From NCBI RefSeq assembly GCF_017744255.1, contig NZ_JAGHQP010000002.1, forward strand, positions 248,001 through 312,000: a stretch of 64,000 nucleotides of DNA, written 5' to 3'. Origin of the DNA: Brevundimonas sp. A19_0 (GTDB taxonomy: Bacteria; Pseudomonadota; Alphaproteobacteria; Caulobacterales; Caulobacteraceae). How positions within the stretch are numbered: position 1 is the stretch's first letter; each line of letters begins with the position of its first letter. Below the pieces are notes generated by a model. That model did not search any database and was not told where the DNA came from. It saw only the letters and a list, made by a program, of their open reading frames with translations. Of this stretch, positions 1 to 8,108 are shown in pieces. The position numbers were made by a program, and so were the translations under genes.

Positions 1-943
1 CGATCCGGCTGCGCTTCGCGTTGTCGACCACGGTGCGCCGGCGGGTGCCCTCGTGCTCGTAGATCGACAGGTTCTTGCGCGGCGTGATCAGGATGCCGTT
101 CTCGAGCATGTAGGCCACGCGCCCGGCCGGACGGCCGCCGAGCTGCTTCTTGGACATCAGGACGTCGAGGGCCAGACGCTCGGTCGGCTTCTCTTCCTGG
201 TCGACCATCGGGAAGTACTTCTCGTGCAGCAGGCCGTCGCCGACCAAGCACTCCAGGGCCGTGTCCGCCCGCACCCAGGCCGGGAGGAAGGAGTGGATGG
301 CGTCATAGACCAGGGCGTCGAGGTTCCGGTAGTCACCATTGCCGGCGGGGTCGATGATGATCAGGCCGGCCTCAGTGGCGCCCTCGTCGAAGACATGGGT
401 CGGCTTGTTCACGCGGATCTTCTCGCACCAGCCGACATTGACGTCCTGCAGGAGCGGGTTGGCGCCGCGATCGGTCTGGGCCGCGGCCGAGGTGCCGTTG
501 AAGCCGATGATGATGCGGTCGCGGGCCTGTTGCTGGACAACCTGGCCGGACAGGCGCTGCTGGAAGTTCGGGAATTTCGACCACAGGTCGAGCTTGGCGT
601 AGCTGACGTGGGTGTCCGAGTTTGTCTGCTTGGTCAGGAACCCATCCTTGTCGAGGGTGGTCGGGTCCTGCGTCGGGCGATCATTGGCGTCGGTGTTGGT
701 GCGACCGGCCAGCGTCGAGCCGATGCCCAGGCCGATCTTTTCGCCCGACTGTTCGGGCACCGGCACGATGTTGATCGAGCTGAGGAAGGCAGACGATTCC
801 TGCTGCTTTTCGATCAGGCGCTGCTGGACCGAAGGCGCGACCGTGAAGGCCTTTTCGCTGCGGACGGTCTGCCCGTCGACCTCGTTGATGCGGGCCTGTT
901 GGTCCAGCCAGTTGTTGTAGGCGACGCGGGTCGTATTGCGCAT
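1..943 (-). CDS. N: Phage major capsid protein, P2 GpN family (C-terminus cut by window edge)
   Basis: The reading frame starts at the ATG complementary to 941-943 and stays open to base 2, giving 314 codons before the window ends. The protein begins MRNTTRVAYNNWLDQQAR and continues with GQTVRSEKAFTVAPSVQQ, which resembles the N-terminus of P2-family major capsid proteins. In P2, GpN is processed by the GpO protease and assembles the T=7 shell. It follows gpO on the same strand after a 63-base gap, as in P2. P2 GpN is about 357 residues, so roughly 40 residues are probably missing on the left. The assignment rests on sequence resemblance and on the neighbouring gpO, gpP and gpQ. Confidence 0.9.
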   Translation of the reverse strand, partial: MRNTTRVAYNNWLDQQARINEVDGQTVRSEKAFTVAPSVQQRLIEKQQESSAFLSSINIVPVPEQSGEKIGLGIGSTLAGRTNTDANDRPTQDPTTLDKDGFLTKQTNSDTHVSYAKLDLWSKFPNFQQRLSGQVVQQQARDRIIIGFNGTSAAAQTDRGANPLLQDVNVGWCEKIRVNKPTHVFDEGATEAGLIIIDPAGNGDYRNLDALVYDAIHSFLPAWVRADTALECLVGDGLLHEKYFPMVDQEEKPTERLALDVLMSKKQLGGRPAGRVAYMLENGILITPRKNLSIYEHEGTRRRTVVDNAKRSRI

Positions 944-1006
944 GGTTCGGTTCCGGTGTGAGCGTTCAGGCTGGAGGGGGCGGTCTGGGTGGCGGAGCGG
1001 AGCGGG

Positions 1007-1915
1007 CTAGAAGTCGACCTGCTCGTTGTTGTTGCCCGTGGCGTCGGGGCGGCGGGTGTAGTCGTCGGAGGGCGTGCGCTCGATCGTGGCCTTCAGGCCG
1101 GCGAACTCGCTCTGCAGCCGGGCCATGTCAGCGCGATGCTGGGTGGCCATGGCCTCGCGGTCAGCCTTCATGGCGGCGGCCATGTCGCCGACCAGGGCGG
1201 TGAAGCCCTGGACCACGGCAGCGCTCGGATCAGCGGGCGGGGTTTGCGGCTGTTGCGGCGGGGTCGGCTCGGGCTTCTTGCCGTCCAGCAGGGCCGAGAA
1301 CTTGGCCAGCACCTTGTCCAGGGCGGATTCGGTCGCGGCGTTCGGAGCGGTTTCGAATTCGATGGTGGTGTCGATCAGGGCCGAGAACAGGCTGGTGGCA
1401 TGCTGTTTGCGCCCATCGAGCGTGGCCTTCAGCTCCTTGGCGAATTCCGAGTCGGCCTTGGCAGTGAACTTCAGGGCCTCGGTGCCCAGGCTGGCCGGGT
1501 TATCGGTGACGGCCAGGCCCATCAGGTAGCATTTGCCGGTGCCGGCGAAGTTCGGCTCGACCTCGATCGAGGTATAGATCTTCTGGCGGGCCTTGTTGAA
1601 CTTGATCAGCTGGTCGGTCGGGTCGATCTGGGCGAACAGGGCAAGGCGCTTTTCCGTCTTGCCGGCCAGTTCGATCTCGACCTCTTCGGTCTTGACCGCG
1701 AGGACGTCGCCATAGGCGATGAAGGGGCCCTCGGCCGAGAAGCCCTTGATGTGCTCCATATTGACCCGGGCGCCGAAGGTCGCCGGATTATAGCTGGCGG
1801 CGATGTCGAGCAGCCAGTTCCGCTCGATGGTGCGGCCATCCGAGGCGGTCGCGCCCTCAACGGCGACACGGAAGAACTTGGACTTGGGGGTCGACAGAGC
1901 GGTCGTATCGGACAT
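1007..1915 (-). CDS. O: Capsid scaffolding protease, P2 GpO family
   Basis: The 302-residue protein has the layout of P2 GpO (284 residues): an N-terminal serine protease and a C-terminal scaffold rich in charged and Pro/Gln stretches. Candidate catalytic residues are Asp26 (ASDGR), His55 (NMEHIKG) and Ser116 (YTSIEVEP), with spacing close to the D19/H48/S107 triad of P2 GpO. The family processes the capsid protein and itself during prohead maturation. The ATG at 1915 was chosen because the protein then begins MSDTTALS, with GAGG about 8 bases upstream. An open extension to 1981 has no family resemblance. The gene is transcribed away from gpP, and a divergent promoter is expected in 1916-2083. 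Confidence 0.92.
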   Translation of the reverse strand: MSDTTALSTPKSKFFRVAVEGATASDGRTIERNWLLDIAASYNPATFGARVNMEHIKGFSAEGPFIAYGDVLAVKTEEVEIELAGKTEKRLALFAQIDPTDQLIKFNKARQKIYTSIEVEPNFAGTGKCYLMGLAVTDNPASLGTEALKFTAKADSEFAKELKATLDGRKQHATSLFSALIDTTIEFETAPNAATESALDKVLAKFSALLDGKKPEPTPPQQPQTPPADPSAAVVQGFTALVGDMAAAMKADREAMATQHRADMARLQSEFAGLKATIERTPSDDYTRRPDATGNNNEQVDF

Positions 1916-2065
1916 CGGGGCCTCGGGTGATGGGCGTTCGAAGCGCCGGATGCGGCGCGGACTGATCGGGCCGCAGATCACCGCGATGCGGCGCGCCTTC
2001 TCAAGGCGGGGCTGTTGTGCCGTGCGGTGCTGACAACAGGGAGGCGAAGGGCCGTCGCGCGCGCG

Positions 2066-2078
2066 CGGTTAGCGTCCG
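2066..2078 (+). promoter_or_regulatory. TTAGCG-loop element just upstream of gpP
   Basis: CGG-TTAGCG-T-CCG forms a short, imperfect stem (one bulged T) and ends 6 bases before the ATG chosen for gpP. The same TTAGCG hexamer sits in the loops of two better hairpins at 5219-5234 and 6523-6538. It may be a weak third member of that set or a coincidence. Confidence 0.25.
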
Positions 2079-2083
2079 CCCCG

Positions 2084-4018
2084 ATGAAACAGCGGCCCAC
2101 CAAAGCGGAAGGCACCTCAGCGAAGCGCGCTACCGCTCCGCTGCTTGAGCGCGGCGACGGCGGTCCCGAAGACCTCGGGGCTATGCTGGCTGCCAACAGC
2201 GGGTTCGGGTTTCCGGTCGCGGCCATGCTGGACGCGCGCCGCGCGGCCAAGTTCCTCTATTGGGCGTGCTGGCGGCTGTGTGACATCGCCGAGCTGATGG
2301 GCGTGCCGGAGGGCACGATCGCCAGCTGGAAGGCGCGCGAGGAATGGGACAAGTCCACCTCCGTCGAGCGCATGGAGGGGGTGACCGAGGCCCGCTACAT
2401 CGCCGTCGCCATGAAGGACCGGAAGTCCGGCCTGGACTTCAAGGAGCTGGACCTGCTGGGCCGCCAGGCCGAGCGGTTCGCCCGCATCCGCAAATATGAG
2501 GGCGGCGGCAATGAGGCGGACCTGAACCCCAAGGTCGCCAACCGCAACGCGGGGCCCAAGGCCAAGCCGTCGAAGAACCGGATCACGCCGGACCAGGCCG
2601 AGATCCTGAAGGCGCGCTTCCTCGAGATCCTGTTCGACTATCAGGCCGGGTGGTGGTCGAAGCGCGAGCTGCGCAGCCGCAACATCCTGAAGAGTCGCCA
2701 GATCGGGGCGTCCTATTATTTCGCGCTCGAGAAGCTGATCGTGGCGCTCGAGACCGGCAAGAACCAGATCTGGCTGTCGGCCTCGAAGAGTCAGGCCCAT
2801 ATCGCCCGCGGCTATGTCCGGGCGTTCGTCATGGAGACGATCGGCGTTGAGCTGAGCGGTGATCCGATCCTGATCGACCGGGGCGAGGCGGAGGACGGTC
2901 GGCCGCTGGAACAGCCGACCCTCTACTACCTGGGCACCAATGCGCGGACGGCGCAGGGCTATCACGGCGACTTTTACTTCGACGAATATTTCTGGGTCTT
3001 CGGCTTCCAGGTGCTGAAGAAGGTCGCCTCGGGCATGGCGATGCAGAAGCGGTACCGGAAGACGTTTTTCTCGGCGCCGAGCTCGGTCACCCACGAGGCC
3101 TATCAGTTCTGGACCGGCCAGGAGTGGAACAAGAAGCGACCGAAAGACCGACGCGTCGATTTCGACACCAGCTGGAAGGCGACCAGGGACGGGCTGTTGC
3201 TGCCCGACCGGATCTGGCGCCAGACGGTCACGATCGAGGATGCCGAGCGCGGCGGCAATGACCTGTTCGACATCGATGATCTGCGCGACGAGTACTCGGG
3301 ACCCGAATTCGCCAATCTGCTGATGTGCCAGTTCGTCGACGACACCCTCTCGGTGTTCCCGATGACGATCCTGACGCCGTGCATGGTCGAGCCCGAGGAC
3401 GTGTGGCCCGACGTTGACCACGCCCGGATTAGCCTGGGCTTCGGCAAGCCGTATGACGGTGAGGTCTGGCTGTCCTATGACCCGAACGGAGACGGTGAGA
3501 ACGCCGACGCCGCGGGCTTGATCGTGCTGGCGCCGCCGCGAACGCCGGGCGGCAGGTTCCGCGTGCTGGAGCGCCGGCAGTTCAAGGGCAGCGACTTCAC
3601 CGAGCAGGCCGAGGTGATCCGGGAGTACACGCGCCGTTACAAGGTCACCAAGATCGACATCGACAAGACCGGCATCGGCAATGCCGTCTTCCAGCTGGTG
3701 CGGACCTTCTTCCCCCGGGCGACCGGCCACCAGTACGACCCGTTCGTGAAGACCCAGATGGTCTACAAGGCGCTCGACGTCGTCACAAAGCATCGCATCG
3801 AGATCCCCTCCGGCTTCCACGACCTGCTCGGGGCGCTGATGTCGATCCGGCGCACCCTGACGGCGTCCGGCCGGCATGTGACCTATGAAGCCAGCCGCAC
3901 CAAGAACAGCGGCCATGCCGACCTGGCCTGGGCCCTGTTCCAATCCCTGATCAATGAACCCATCGAGGCCGCCATCGGCGGCGGCTCGAGCTCTCGCGTG
4001 GTGATCTCCCATGACTAG
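2084..4018 (+). CDS. P: Terminase large subunit (ATPase/nuclease), P2 GpP family
   Basis: This 644-residue protein is the DNA-packaging motor subunit. An N-terminal HTH-like part (WRLCDIAELMGVPEGTIASW) precedes an ATPase with Walker A KSRQIGASYYF near residue 203 and Walker B FYFDEYFWV near 298. The C-terminal nuclease shows the acidic motif SYDPNGDGENADAAG near residue 464. P2 GpP is about 590 residues. The ATG at 2084 (MKQRPTKAEG) is preferred because upstream codons back to 2015 are arginine-rich and unlike the family, but no good Shine-Dalgarno sequence precedes it, so the start is uncertain. The gene overlaps gpQ by 8 bases and is divergent from gpO, matching P2. Confidence 0.93.
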   Translation: MKQRPTKAEGTSAKRATAPLLERGDGGPEDLGAMLAANSGFGFPVAAMLDARRAAKFLYWACWRLCDIAELMGVPEGTIASWKAREEWDKSTSVERMEGVTEARYIAVAMKDRKSGLDFKELDLLGRQAERFARIRKYEGGGNEADLNPKVANRNAGPKAKPSKNRITPDQAEILKARFLEILFDYQAGWWSKRELRSRNILKSRQIGASYYFALEKLIVALETGKNQIWLSASKSQAHIARGYVRAFVMETIGVELSGDPILIDRGEAEDGRPLEQPTLYYLGTNARTAQGYHGDFYFDEYFWVFGFQVLKKVASGMAMQKRYRKTFFSAPSSVTHEAYQFWTGQEWNKKRPKDRRVDFDTSWKATRDGLLLPDRIWRQTVTIEDAERGGNDLFDIDDLRDEYSGPEFANLLMCQFVDDTLSVFPMTILTPCMVEPEDVWPDVDHARISLGFGKPYDGEVWLSYDPNGDGENADAAGLIVLAPPRTPGGRFRVLERRQFKGSDFTEQAEVIREYTRRYKVTKIDIDKTGIGNAVFQLVRTFFPRATGHQYDPFVKTQMVYKALDVVTKHRIEIPSGFHDLLGALMSIRRTLTASGRHVTYEASRTKNSGHADLAWALFQSLINEPIEAAIGGGSSSRVVISHD

Positions 4019-5147
4019 CCCCCTGCCCCGTGCCCGCCATCTGGCCCGCGCCCGCGCGAGAAGCGGCATTGAAGCCATCCCGGCCGAGGAGCGCGGCGAA
4101 CTGTCGATGGCCGCGCGTATGTCCCTGACGCCGTCTGCCAAGGGGCACGGCGGCCCGCCGCTGGGCATGGAAGCCTCGACTGCCACCGCCACGGCCTTTG
4201 CCCTGGGCGATCCCGAGCCGGTGCTGAACAGGCGTGACCTGATCGAGTGCCTGGATTGCTGGGAGGTCGCCGGCACGGGCGGGCGCTGGTACCAGCCGCC
4301 GATCGACCAGGCGGTGCTGTCGCGCGCGATGAATGTGACCTCGCACCACGCCAGCGCGTTCCGGGTGAAGGTCAACCAGCTGATGCGCGACTTCATCCCG
4401 CATCCGATGCTGAGCCGCGAGACGTTCGAGGGCCTGGCGCTGGACTATCTGGTCATGGGGCAGTGCTACGTCGAACAGGTCACCAATCTGGTCAATCGGC
4501 CCATGGGGCTGCGCCGCAGCCTGGCCAAATACACTCGGCGCGGCGTCGAGGCCGGGGCGTTCGTCTTCCTGGCGGCCTATATGAAGGAGCACTGGTTCCG
4601 TAAGGGCACGGTGCTGCAGCTGATGCAGCCCAGCCTGGACCAGGAGATCTATGGCGTGCCCGACTATCTGAGCGCGCTGCAGTCGGCCTTCCTGAACGAG
4701 GCGGCGACTCTGTTCCGGCGCCGGTATTATATCAACGGGGCGCACGCCGGCTTCATCCTGTATGTCGGCGAAGGCGGGCTGAGCGATGCCGACGCCGACG
4801 CCATCCAGTCGGCGGTCAAGAACACCAAGGGCGTCGGCAATTTCAAGTCGATGTTCGTGCACCTGCCGAACGGCAAGAAGGACTCGATCCAGATCCTGCA
4901 CCCGGGAGAGGCGGCCGCGAAGGACGAATTCGTCGGGATCAAAAACGCCACGCGCGACGACGTGCTGGCCGCGCATCGCGTGCCGCCCCAGCTGCTCGGC
5001 GTCATCCCCCAGACAGCGGGCGGGTTCGGCGACGTCGAAAAGGCCGAGGCCGTCTTCTATCAGGCCGAGATCATCCCGCTGGAGATGCGATTCCTGGCGA
5101 TCAACGACTGGCTGGGGCTTGAAGTGGTGCGTTTCAAGGAGCGCTGA
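4011..5147 (+). CDS. Q: Phage portal protein, P2 GpQ / PBSX family
   Basis: The 378-residue product forms the dodecameric portal ring through which DNA is packaged. Family features include the early block WYQPPIDQAVLSRAMNVTSH, the VMGQCYVEQ strand, the segment EIYGVPDYLSALQSAFLNE and the conserved late motif ATRDDVLAAHRVPPQLLGV, followed by GGFGDVEKAEAVF. Length is close to P2 GpQ (344). The ATG lies inside the end of gpP (ATGACTAG), consistent with translational coupling. Together with gpP it marks the right end of the P2-like structural block in this window. Confidence 0.95.
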   Translation: MTSPLPRARHLARARARSGIEAIPAEERGELSMAARMSLTPSAKGHGGPPLGMEASTATATAFALGDPEPVLNRRDLIECLDCWEVAGTGGRWYQPPIDQAVLSRAMNVTSHHASAFRVKVNQLMRDFIPHPMLSRETFEGLALDYLVMGQCYVEQVTNLVNRPMGLRRSLAKYTRRGVEAGAFVFLAAYMKEHWFRKGTVLQLMQPSLDQEIYGVPDYLSALQSAFLNEAATLFRRRYYINGAHAGFILYVGEGGLSDADADAIQSAVKNTKGVGNFKSMFVHLPNGKKDSIQILHPGEAAAKDEFVGIKNATRDDVLAAHRVPPQLLGVIPQTAGGFGDVEKAEAVFYQAEIIPLEMRFLAINDWLGLEVVRFKER

Positions 5148-5218
5148 CCGCACCACACAACACGACGCCCTAGCGGGTCCGGCCTATCCTGGACATACAG
5201 CCGCCGCCCTCGCGGGCC

Positions 5219-5234
5219 GGGCGTTAGCGCGCCC
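5219..5234 (+). promoter_or_regulatory. Small hairpin with TTAGCG loop upstream of com
   Basis: GGGCG-TTAGCG-CGCCC has a 5-bp stem and a six-base loop, 65 bases upstream of the com-like ATG, in the 151-base gap after gpQ. The matching hairpin at 6523-6538 has the same loop and a compensated pair change in the stem. Com of phage Mu binds an RNA stem-loop near the mom start, so these are candidate targets of the Com-like protein. That link is inference. Confidence 0.4.
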
Positions 5235-5298
5235 GCGACACCTGGCCAACACCTGGTGGTGACCGCGAGGATCACGTCGCGCCCTTCCAGGTATCGAC

Positions 5299-5523
5299 AT
5301 GAGCTATCCATCGACCGCCTCTCACGAGGTGGTGCGCTGCGCTTCGTGCGCGGCGCTTCTGTTCAAGGCCGAGCCCGGCGCCCTTGCCGGCCAGCTCGAG
5401 ATCAAATGCCGGCGCTGTTCAGCGCTCAATGTTCTGAGGCCCTCGAGCCCCCATCCGATCGCCAGTCGAGCGACCAGACAAGGGAACGGGCTTTGTGGCT
5501 CTTCATACCGACCGAATTCATGA
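5299..5523 (+). CDS. com: Com-like zinc-finger regulator
   Basis: The 74-residue protein has two CxxC pairs (VRCASCAALLFK and IKCRRCSALNVLRPSSP) in the pattern of Com-family zinc proteins. Com of phage Mu is an RNA-binding activator of translation of the mom DNA-modification gene. As in other phages with Com homologues, the next gene encodes a DNA methyltransferase, and the com 3' end overlaps it by 29 bases in another frame. The last 25 residues lie beyond the conserved core. Family membership is well supported by the cysteine spacing and context; an RNA-binding role here is inferred from Mu. Confidence 0.8.
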   Translation: MSYPSTASHEVVRCASCAALLFKAEPGALAGQLEIKCRRCSALNVLRPSSPHPIASRATRQGNGLCGSSYRPNS

Positions 5524-6403
5524 CCTCGAGCTGCGAGGTCTCTCCCTCTGTGCCGGATACGGGGGCCTCGACCTCGGCCTGCACATCGCCGAGCCTGGCT
5601 ACCGAACTGTGGGCTATGTCGAGCGGGAAACCCATGCTGCGGCCGCTCTCGTGGCCCGGATGGCAGACCAGGCCCTGGCACCGGCTCCTATCTGGAGCGA
5701 CCTGCGATCCTTCGACGGCCGCCCGTGGCGCGGCCGCGTTCATATCGTCTCTGCCGGCTATCCCTGCCAGCCCTTCAGCCTGGCCGGAAAGCGACGCGGC
5801 GACCAGGATCCCCGACACCTGTGGCCGGACGTCGCCCGAATCGTCGACGAAGTCCGGCCGCGCTTCGTCTTCCTCGAGAACGTCGAAGGGCACGTCTCCC
5901 TGGGACTTGGGGACGTCGCCCGAGACCTTCGAGGCCTGGGTTACGGCGTCAAGGCGGGCCTGTTCACAGCGGCTGAGGCGGGCGCGCCTCACGTTCGGAA
6001 GCGGCTGTTCATTCTGGCCGACGCCCACGGCGTCGCTGGGGGGCTACTTCCCGGACATGGTGATCGAGGACGGGACCCTGACCTTCACGGGGCCGTCCGA
6101 TGCGAAGCAGGGCAGCGGGGGCCAGTTCAGCCTGGACAATGCGGCCCGGGCCTGGACGACGCTTCGCGCGACCCTGTGGTCGATCGGGGTGCGGCCGATG
6201 GCGCAGAGGTCCTCTTCGCGCCGCGCCCGGGTGAGCTTGAGGCTTGGGAAAGGCTCCTTGCCCGGCGACCTGATCTCGAACCCGCACTTCCACGAGATGG
6301 TGATGGGGTGGCCGATCGGATGGACCGCGCCCGGGGCGCCGGTAACGGAGTTTGCAGCATGGCTGCGGCGCTCGCGTGGCGCACTCTCCGCGCTGCTGGC
6401 TGA
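5495..6403 (+). CDS. dcm: DNA cytosine-5 methyltransferase
   Basis: C5-methyltransferase motifs appear in order: motif I SLCAGYGGLDLGL, motif IV AGYPCQPFSLAGKR with catalytic Cys91, motif VI FLENVEG (residues 127-132), motif VIII VRKRLFILA (167-174) and a motif X-like end, RARGAGNGVCSMAAALAW. The enzyme would methylate a cytosine in a short DNA target, probably to protect phage DNA. The start is GTG at 5495, preceded by AAGGGA. After residue 174 this frame has poor codon bias through about 6180, while the +1 frame looks coding; see the overlapping entry. The product may therefore be a 302-residue protein as listed, or a frameshift fusion ending at 6425. Confidence 0.82.
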   Translation: MALHTDRIHDLELRGLSLCAGYGGLDLGLHIAEPGYRTVGYVERETHAAAALVARMADQALAPAPIWSDLRSFDGRPWRGRVHIVSAGYPCQPFSLAGKRRGDQDPRHLWPDVARIVDEVRPRFVFLENVEGHVSLGLGDVARDLRGLGYGVKAGLFTAAEAGAPHVRKRLFILADAHGVAGGLLPGHGDRGRDPDLHGAVRCEAGQRGPVQPGQCGPGLDDASRDPVVDRGAADGAEVLFAPRPGELEAWERLLARRPDLEPALPRDGDGVADRMDRARGAGNGVCSMAAALAWRTLRAAG

Positions 6404-6425
6404 TCGAGAGGTTCCGGCCGGCTGA
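6009..6425 (+). other. Second coding frame overlapping the methyltransferase C-terminus
   Basis: In the +1 frame relative to dcm, this stretch reads FWPTPTASLGGYFPDMVI and later NPHFHEMVMGWPIGWTAP, then AAWLRRSRGALSALL. WPTP and MGxPxGWT are motifs seen in the C-terminal half of many phage cytosine methyltransferases. By hand count, 53 of 57 codons from 6009 to 6179 end in G or C in this frame, against 35 of 57 in the dcm frame. The frame is open from well upstream (stop at 6423-6425) but looks protein-like only from about 5880. It could be the true C-terminus reached by a frameshift near 6010, or an overlapping gene. Confidence 0.45.
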
Positions 6426-6522
6426 TTGTCAGCACCGCACGGCACAACGCCGCGCCATTTCGGAGGGCCATCGGGTGGGGAAGCCTGACCGGTGGCCCTT
6501 TGCCGTCAAGAGGCGGGGGCCC

Positions 6523-6538
6523 GGGTGTTAGCGCACCC
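6523..6538 (+). promoter_or_regulatory. Small hairpin with TTAGCG loop upstream of dam
   Basis: GGGTG-TTAGCG-CACCC matches the hairpin at 5219-5234 in stem length and loop; the fourth pair is T-A here and C-G there. It lies 99 bases upstream of the probable GTG start of the adenine methyltransferase, in the gap that follows the cytosine methyltransferase. It is proposed as a Com-like target or another shared control element. Confidence 0.4.
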
Positions 6539-6636
6539 AGAGCCGCCGAGCCAACACTCAGCACGTCCAGGGGTGCACCCCCTTCTCGCCCCGCCACCGG
6601 CCTGACCGGCGGGCGCTATCCGTGATTGAGTCGTCC

Positions 6637-7436
6637 GTGAACGCAACAACCCTCCTGCCCGTAACCCTGTTTCCCCCGTCGCCCCGTACATCGGCGGCAA
6701 GCGCAATCTGGCGCGGCGCCTGTGCGCCCTGATCGAGGCCACGCCGCACGAAGCCTATTCCGAGGCCTTCATTGGTATGGGCGGCGTCTTCTTTCGCCGG
6801 CGTTCCCGGCCGAAGTGCGAGATCATCAATGACCGCTCCGGAGAGGTGGCCAACCTGTTCCGCTGCATGCGGGCGCATCCTGGCGCGCTATGCGACCTGA
6901 TCAGCCTGCAGCTGCAATGCCGGGCCGACTTCGACCGCGAACAGCGCGTGGATCCCACGCATCTGACGGATCTGCAGCGCGCGGCGCGGTTCGTGTTCCT
7001 GCAGAAGGTGGCCTTCGGCGGGAAGGTGACCGGCCAGGACTTCGGCATGTGCCGCGATCGGCCGAGCCGATTCCAGGCGTCGAAGGTCGGGGCCGACTTG
7101 ATCGCTGCCGGCAGGCGCCTCGAGGCCGTCGTGATCGAGCAGCTGGACTGGTCCGACTTCATCCGGCGCTACGACCGGCCGGGAATGCTGTTCTACCTCG
7201 ACCCGCCGTATTTCGCCTGTGAGGGCGACTATGGCCCGGGCCTGTTCGACCAGGGCCAGTTCGAGGTGATGGCTGAGCAGCTGGCCAGCCTCAAGGGCCG
7301 GTTCATCCTGTCGCTCAATGACCGGCCCGAGGTCCGCCGGATCTTCGACCGCTTCCAGATCGAGGGCGTCGGCACCCACTACAGCCTGCAGGGCAAGGGT
7401 GCGAAGCCGGCGGGCGAGGTGATCATCACGAACTAG
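6637..7436 (+). pseudogene. dam: DNA adenine methyltransferase (Dam/D12 class), frameshifted near the N-terminus
   Basis: The intact part reads PYIGGKRNLARRL (motif X), SEAFIGMGGVFFRRR (motif I) and FYLDPPYFACEG (catalytic DPPY), followed by SLNDRPEVRRIF, typical of phage Dam-type N6-adenine methyltransferases of about 260 residues. The frame carrying these motifs has no ATG, GTG or TTG between its upstream stop at 6627 and the ATG at 6777, which lies after motif X. A GTG at 6637 opens another frame, VNATTLLPVT. Adding one C to the CCC run at 6665-6667 would join them as VNATTLLPVTPVSPVAPYIGGK. So one base seems lost. Translation from 6777 would give 219 residues lacking motif X and half of motif I. 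Confidence 0.75.
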
Positions 7437-7443
7437 GCCAGGC

Positions 7444-7463
7444 GGCCGGGCCTTGGCCCGGCC
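7444..7463 (+). terminator. GC-rich perfect inverted repeat after dam
   Basis: GGCCGGGCC-TT-GGCCCGGCC begins 8 bases after the dam stop codon. The nine-base arms pair perfectly. No T-run follows, so it is a stem-loop of the kind that may stabilise a transcript end or assist termination rather than a textbook terminator. Confidence 0.45.
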
Positions 7464-7583
7464 CCGCCACCCCACCCACAGGTGAGAACAAAACGGGGTC
7501 AACTCCGCTTGAATTTTTGCCGCGAGGGCGGCAAGCCTCGCGGGTCGGTGGCGCGGCCGGTACCTCGTGAAAGGGGCGCGCCC

Positions 7584-7841
7584 ATGACCGTTGCCATGCG
7601 AGCAGATCTCGAGATGGGGATTGGCCTCGACATCCACTGCTGGTGCGGACGCTATTCCAGGATGTCGGCCGGAGAGGCTGTTCGGAGGTTTGACCTGGAC
7701 CTGACCTATGCCCAGGTCGCCAATCGCTTCACGTGCTCAGGCTGTGGCGCCCGGGGCACCCCGCGCGTCCACGTTCGAAGGTGCACGCTCGACTACTACG
7801 CCTGGTGTCGATCGAAGGGTTATAGCGTCGGTCCGCCTTGA
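7584..7841 (+). CDS. Small zinc-ribbon-like phage protein
   Basis: The 85-residue protein contains two CxxC-like knuckles, IHCWCGRYS near residue 15 and FTCSGCGARGTP near residue 48, with a helical segment between them. This pattern suggests one bound zinc and a nucleic-acid or protein contact role. The ATG at 7584 follows GAAAGGGGCG, a good ribosome binding site; an upstream extension reading MRTKRGQLRLNF is not needed. A seven-base stem-loop (TTGCCGC-GAGG-GCGGCAA, 7517-7534) precedes it. No family name could be assigned. Confidence 0.6.
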   Translation: MTVAMRADLEMGIGLDIHCWCGRYSRMSAGEAVRRFDLDLTYAQVANRFTCSGCGARGTPRVHVRRCTLDYYAWCRSKGYSVGPP

Positions 7842-7864
7842 GACGGCGAGCGACCAGCGCGTGG

Positions 7865-8065
7865 CTATTCCCGGTCACCGCGCTCAAGATGCTTGGCACC
7901 GATTTCAAGGCACAGCCGACCGATCTCCGATCGAGGCACCCCTCGCTTCTCAGCCAGGATAGATAGTCGTTCCTGCAGCGCCACCGGCACTCGAAGGTTC
8001 AGGTGCGGCACTTGTCCTGTCGCGGGGCGGCCGCGGCCCCTCGCGGGCTGGGTCTGATCGCTCAT
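7865..8065 (-). CDS. Ribbon-helix-helix-type regulator
   Basis: The 66-residue protein begins MSDQTQPARGRGRP and continues VPHLNLRVPVALQERLS, then ILAEKRGVPRSEIGRLCLEI. A short beta-strand followed by two helices is the ribbon-helix-helix layout of small dimeric repressors such as Arc/CopG. The upstream region (8066-8160) contains two TGGGTTAC direct repeats 30 bp apart, a plausible autoregulatory operator for such a protein. The gene faces left, towards the convergent zinc-ribbon gene. The start at 8065 excludes an arginine-rich extension with no family resemblance. Confidence 0.6.
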   Translation of the reverse strand: MSDQTQPARGRGRPATGQVPHLNLRVPVALQERLSILAEKRGVPRSEIGRLCLEIGAKHLERGDRE

Positions 8066-8108
8066 GGCTCTGCGTGTGCCACAAACTCGAGTCGGCGCCA
8101 ACATTTTT

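Noticed and set aside
53..961. Long plus-strand open frame opposite the capsid gene
   Set aside because: It is the antisense shadow of a clear P2 GpN protein; high GC keeps antisense frames open.
2117..4396. 759-codon minus-strand open frame opposite terminase
   Set aside because: It is antisense to gpP and gpQ, which have unmistakable motifs; the translation has no family resemblance.
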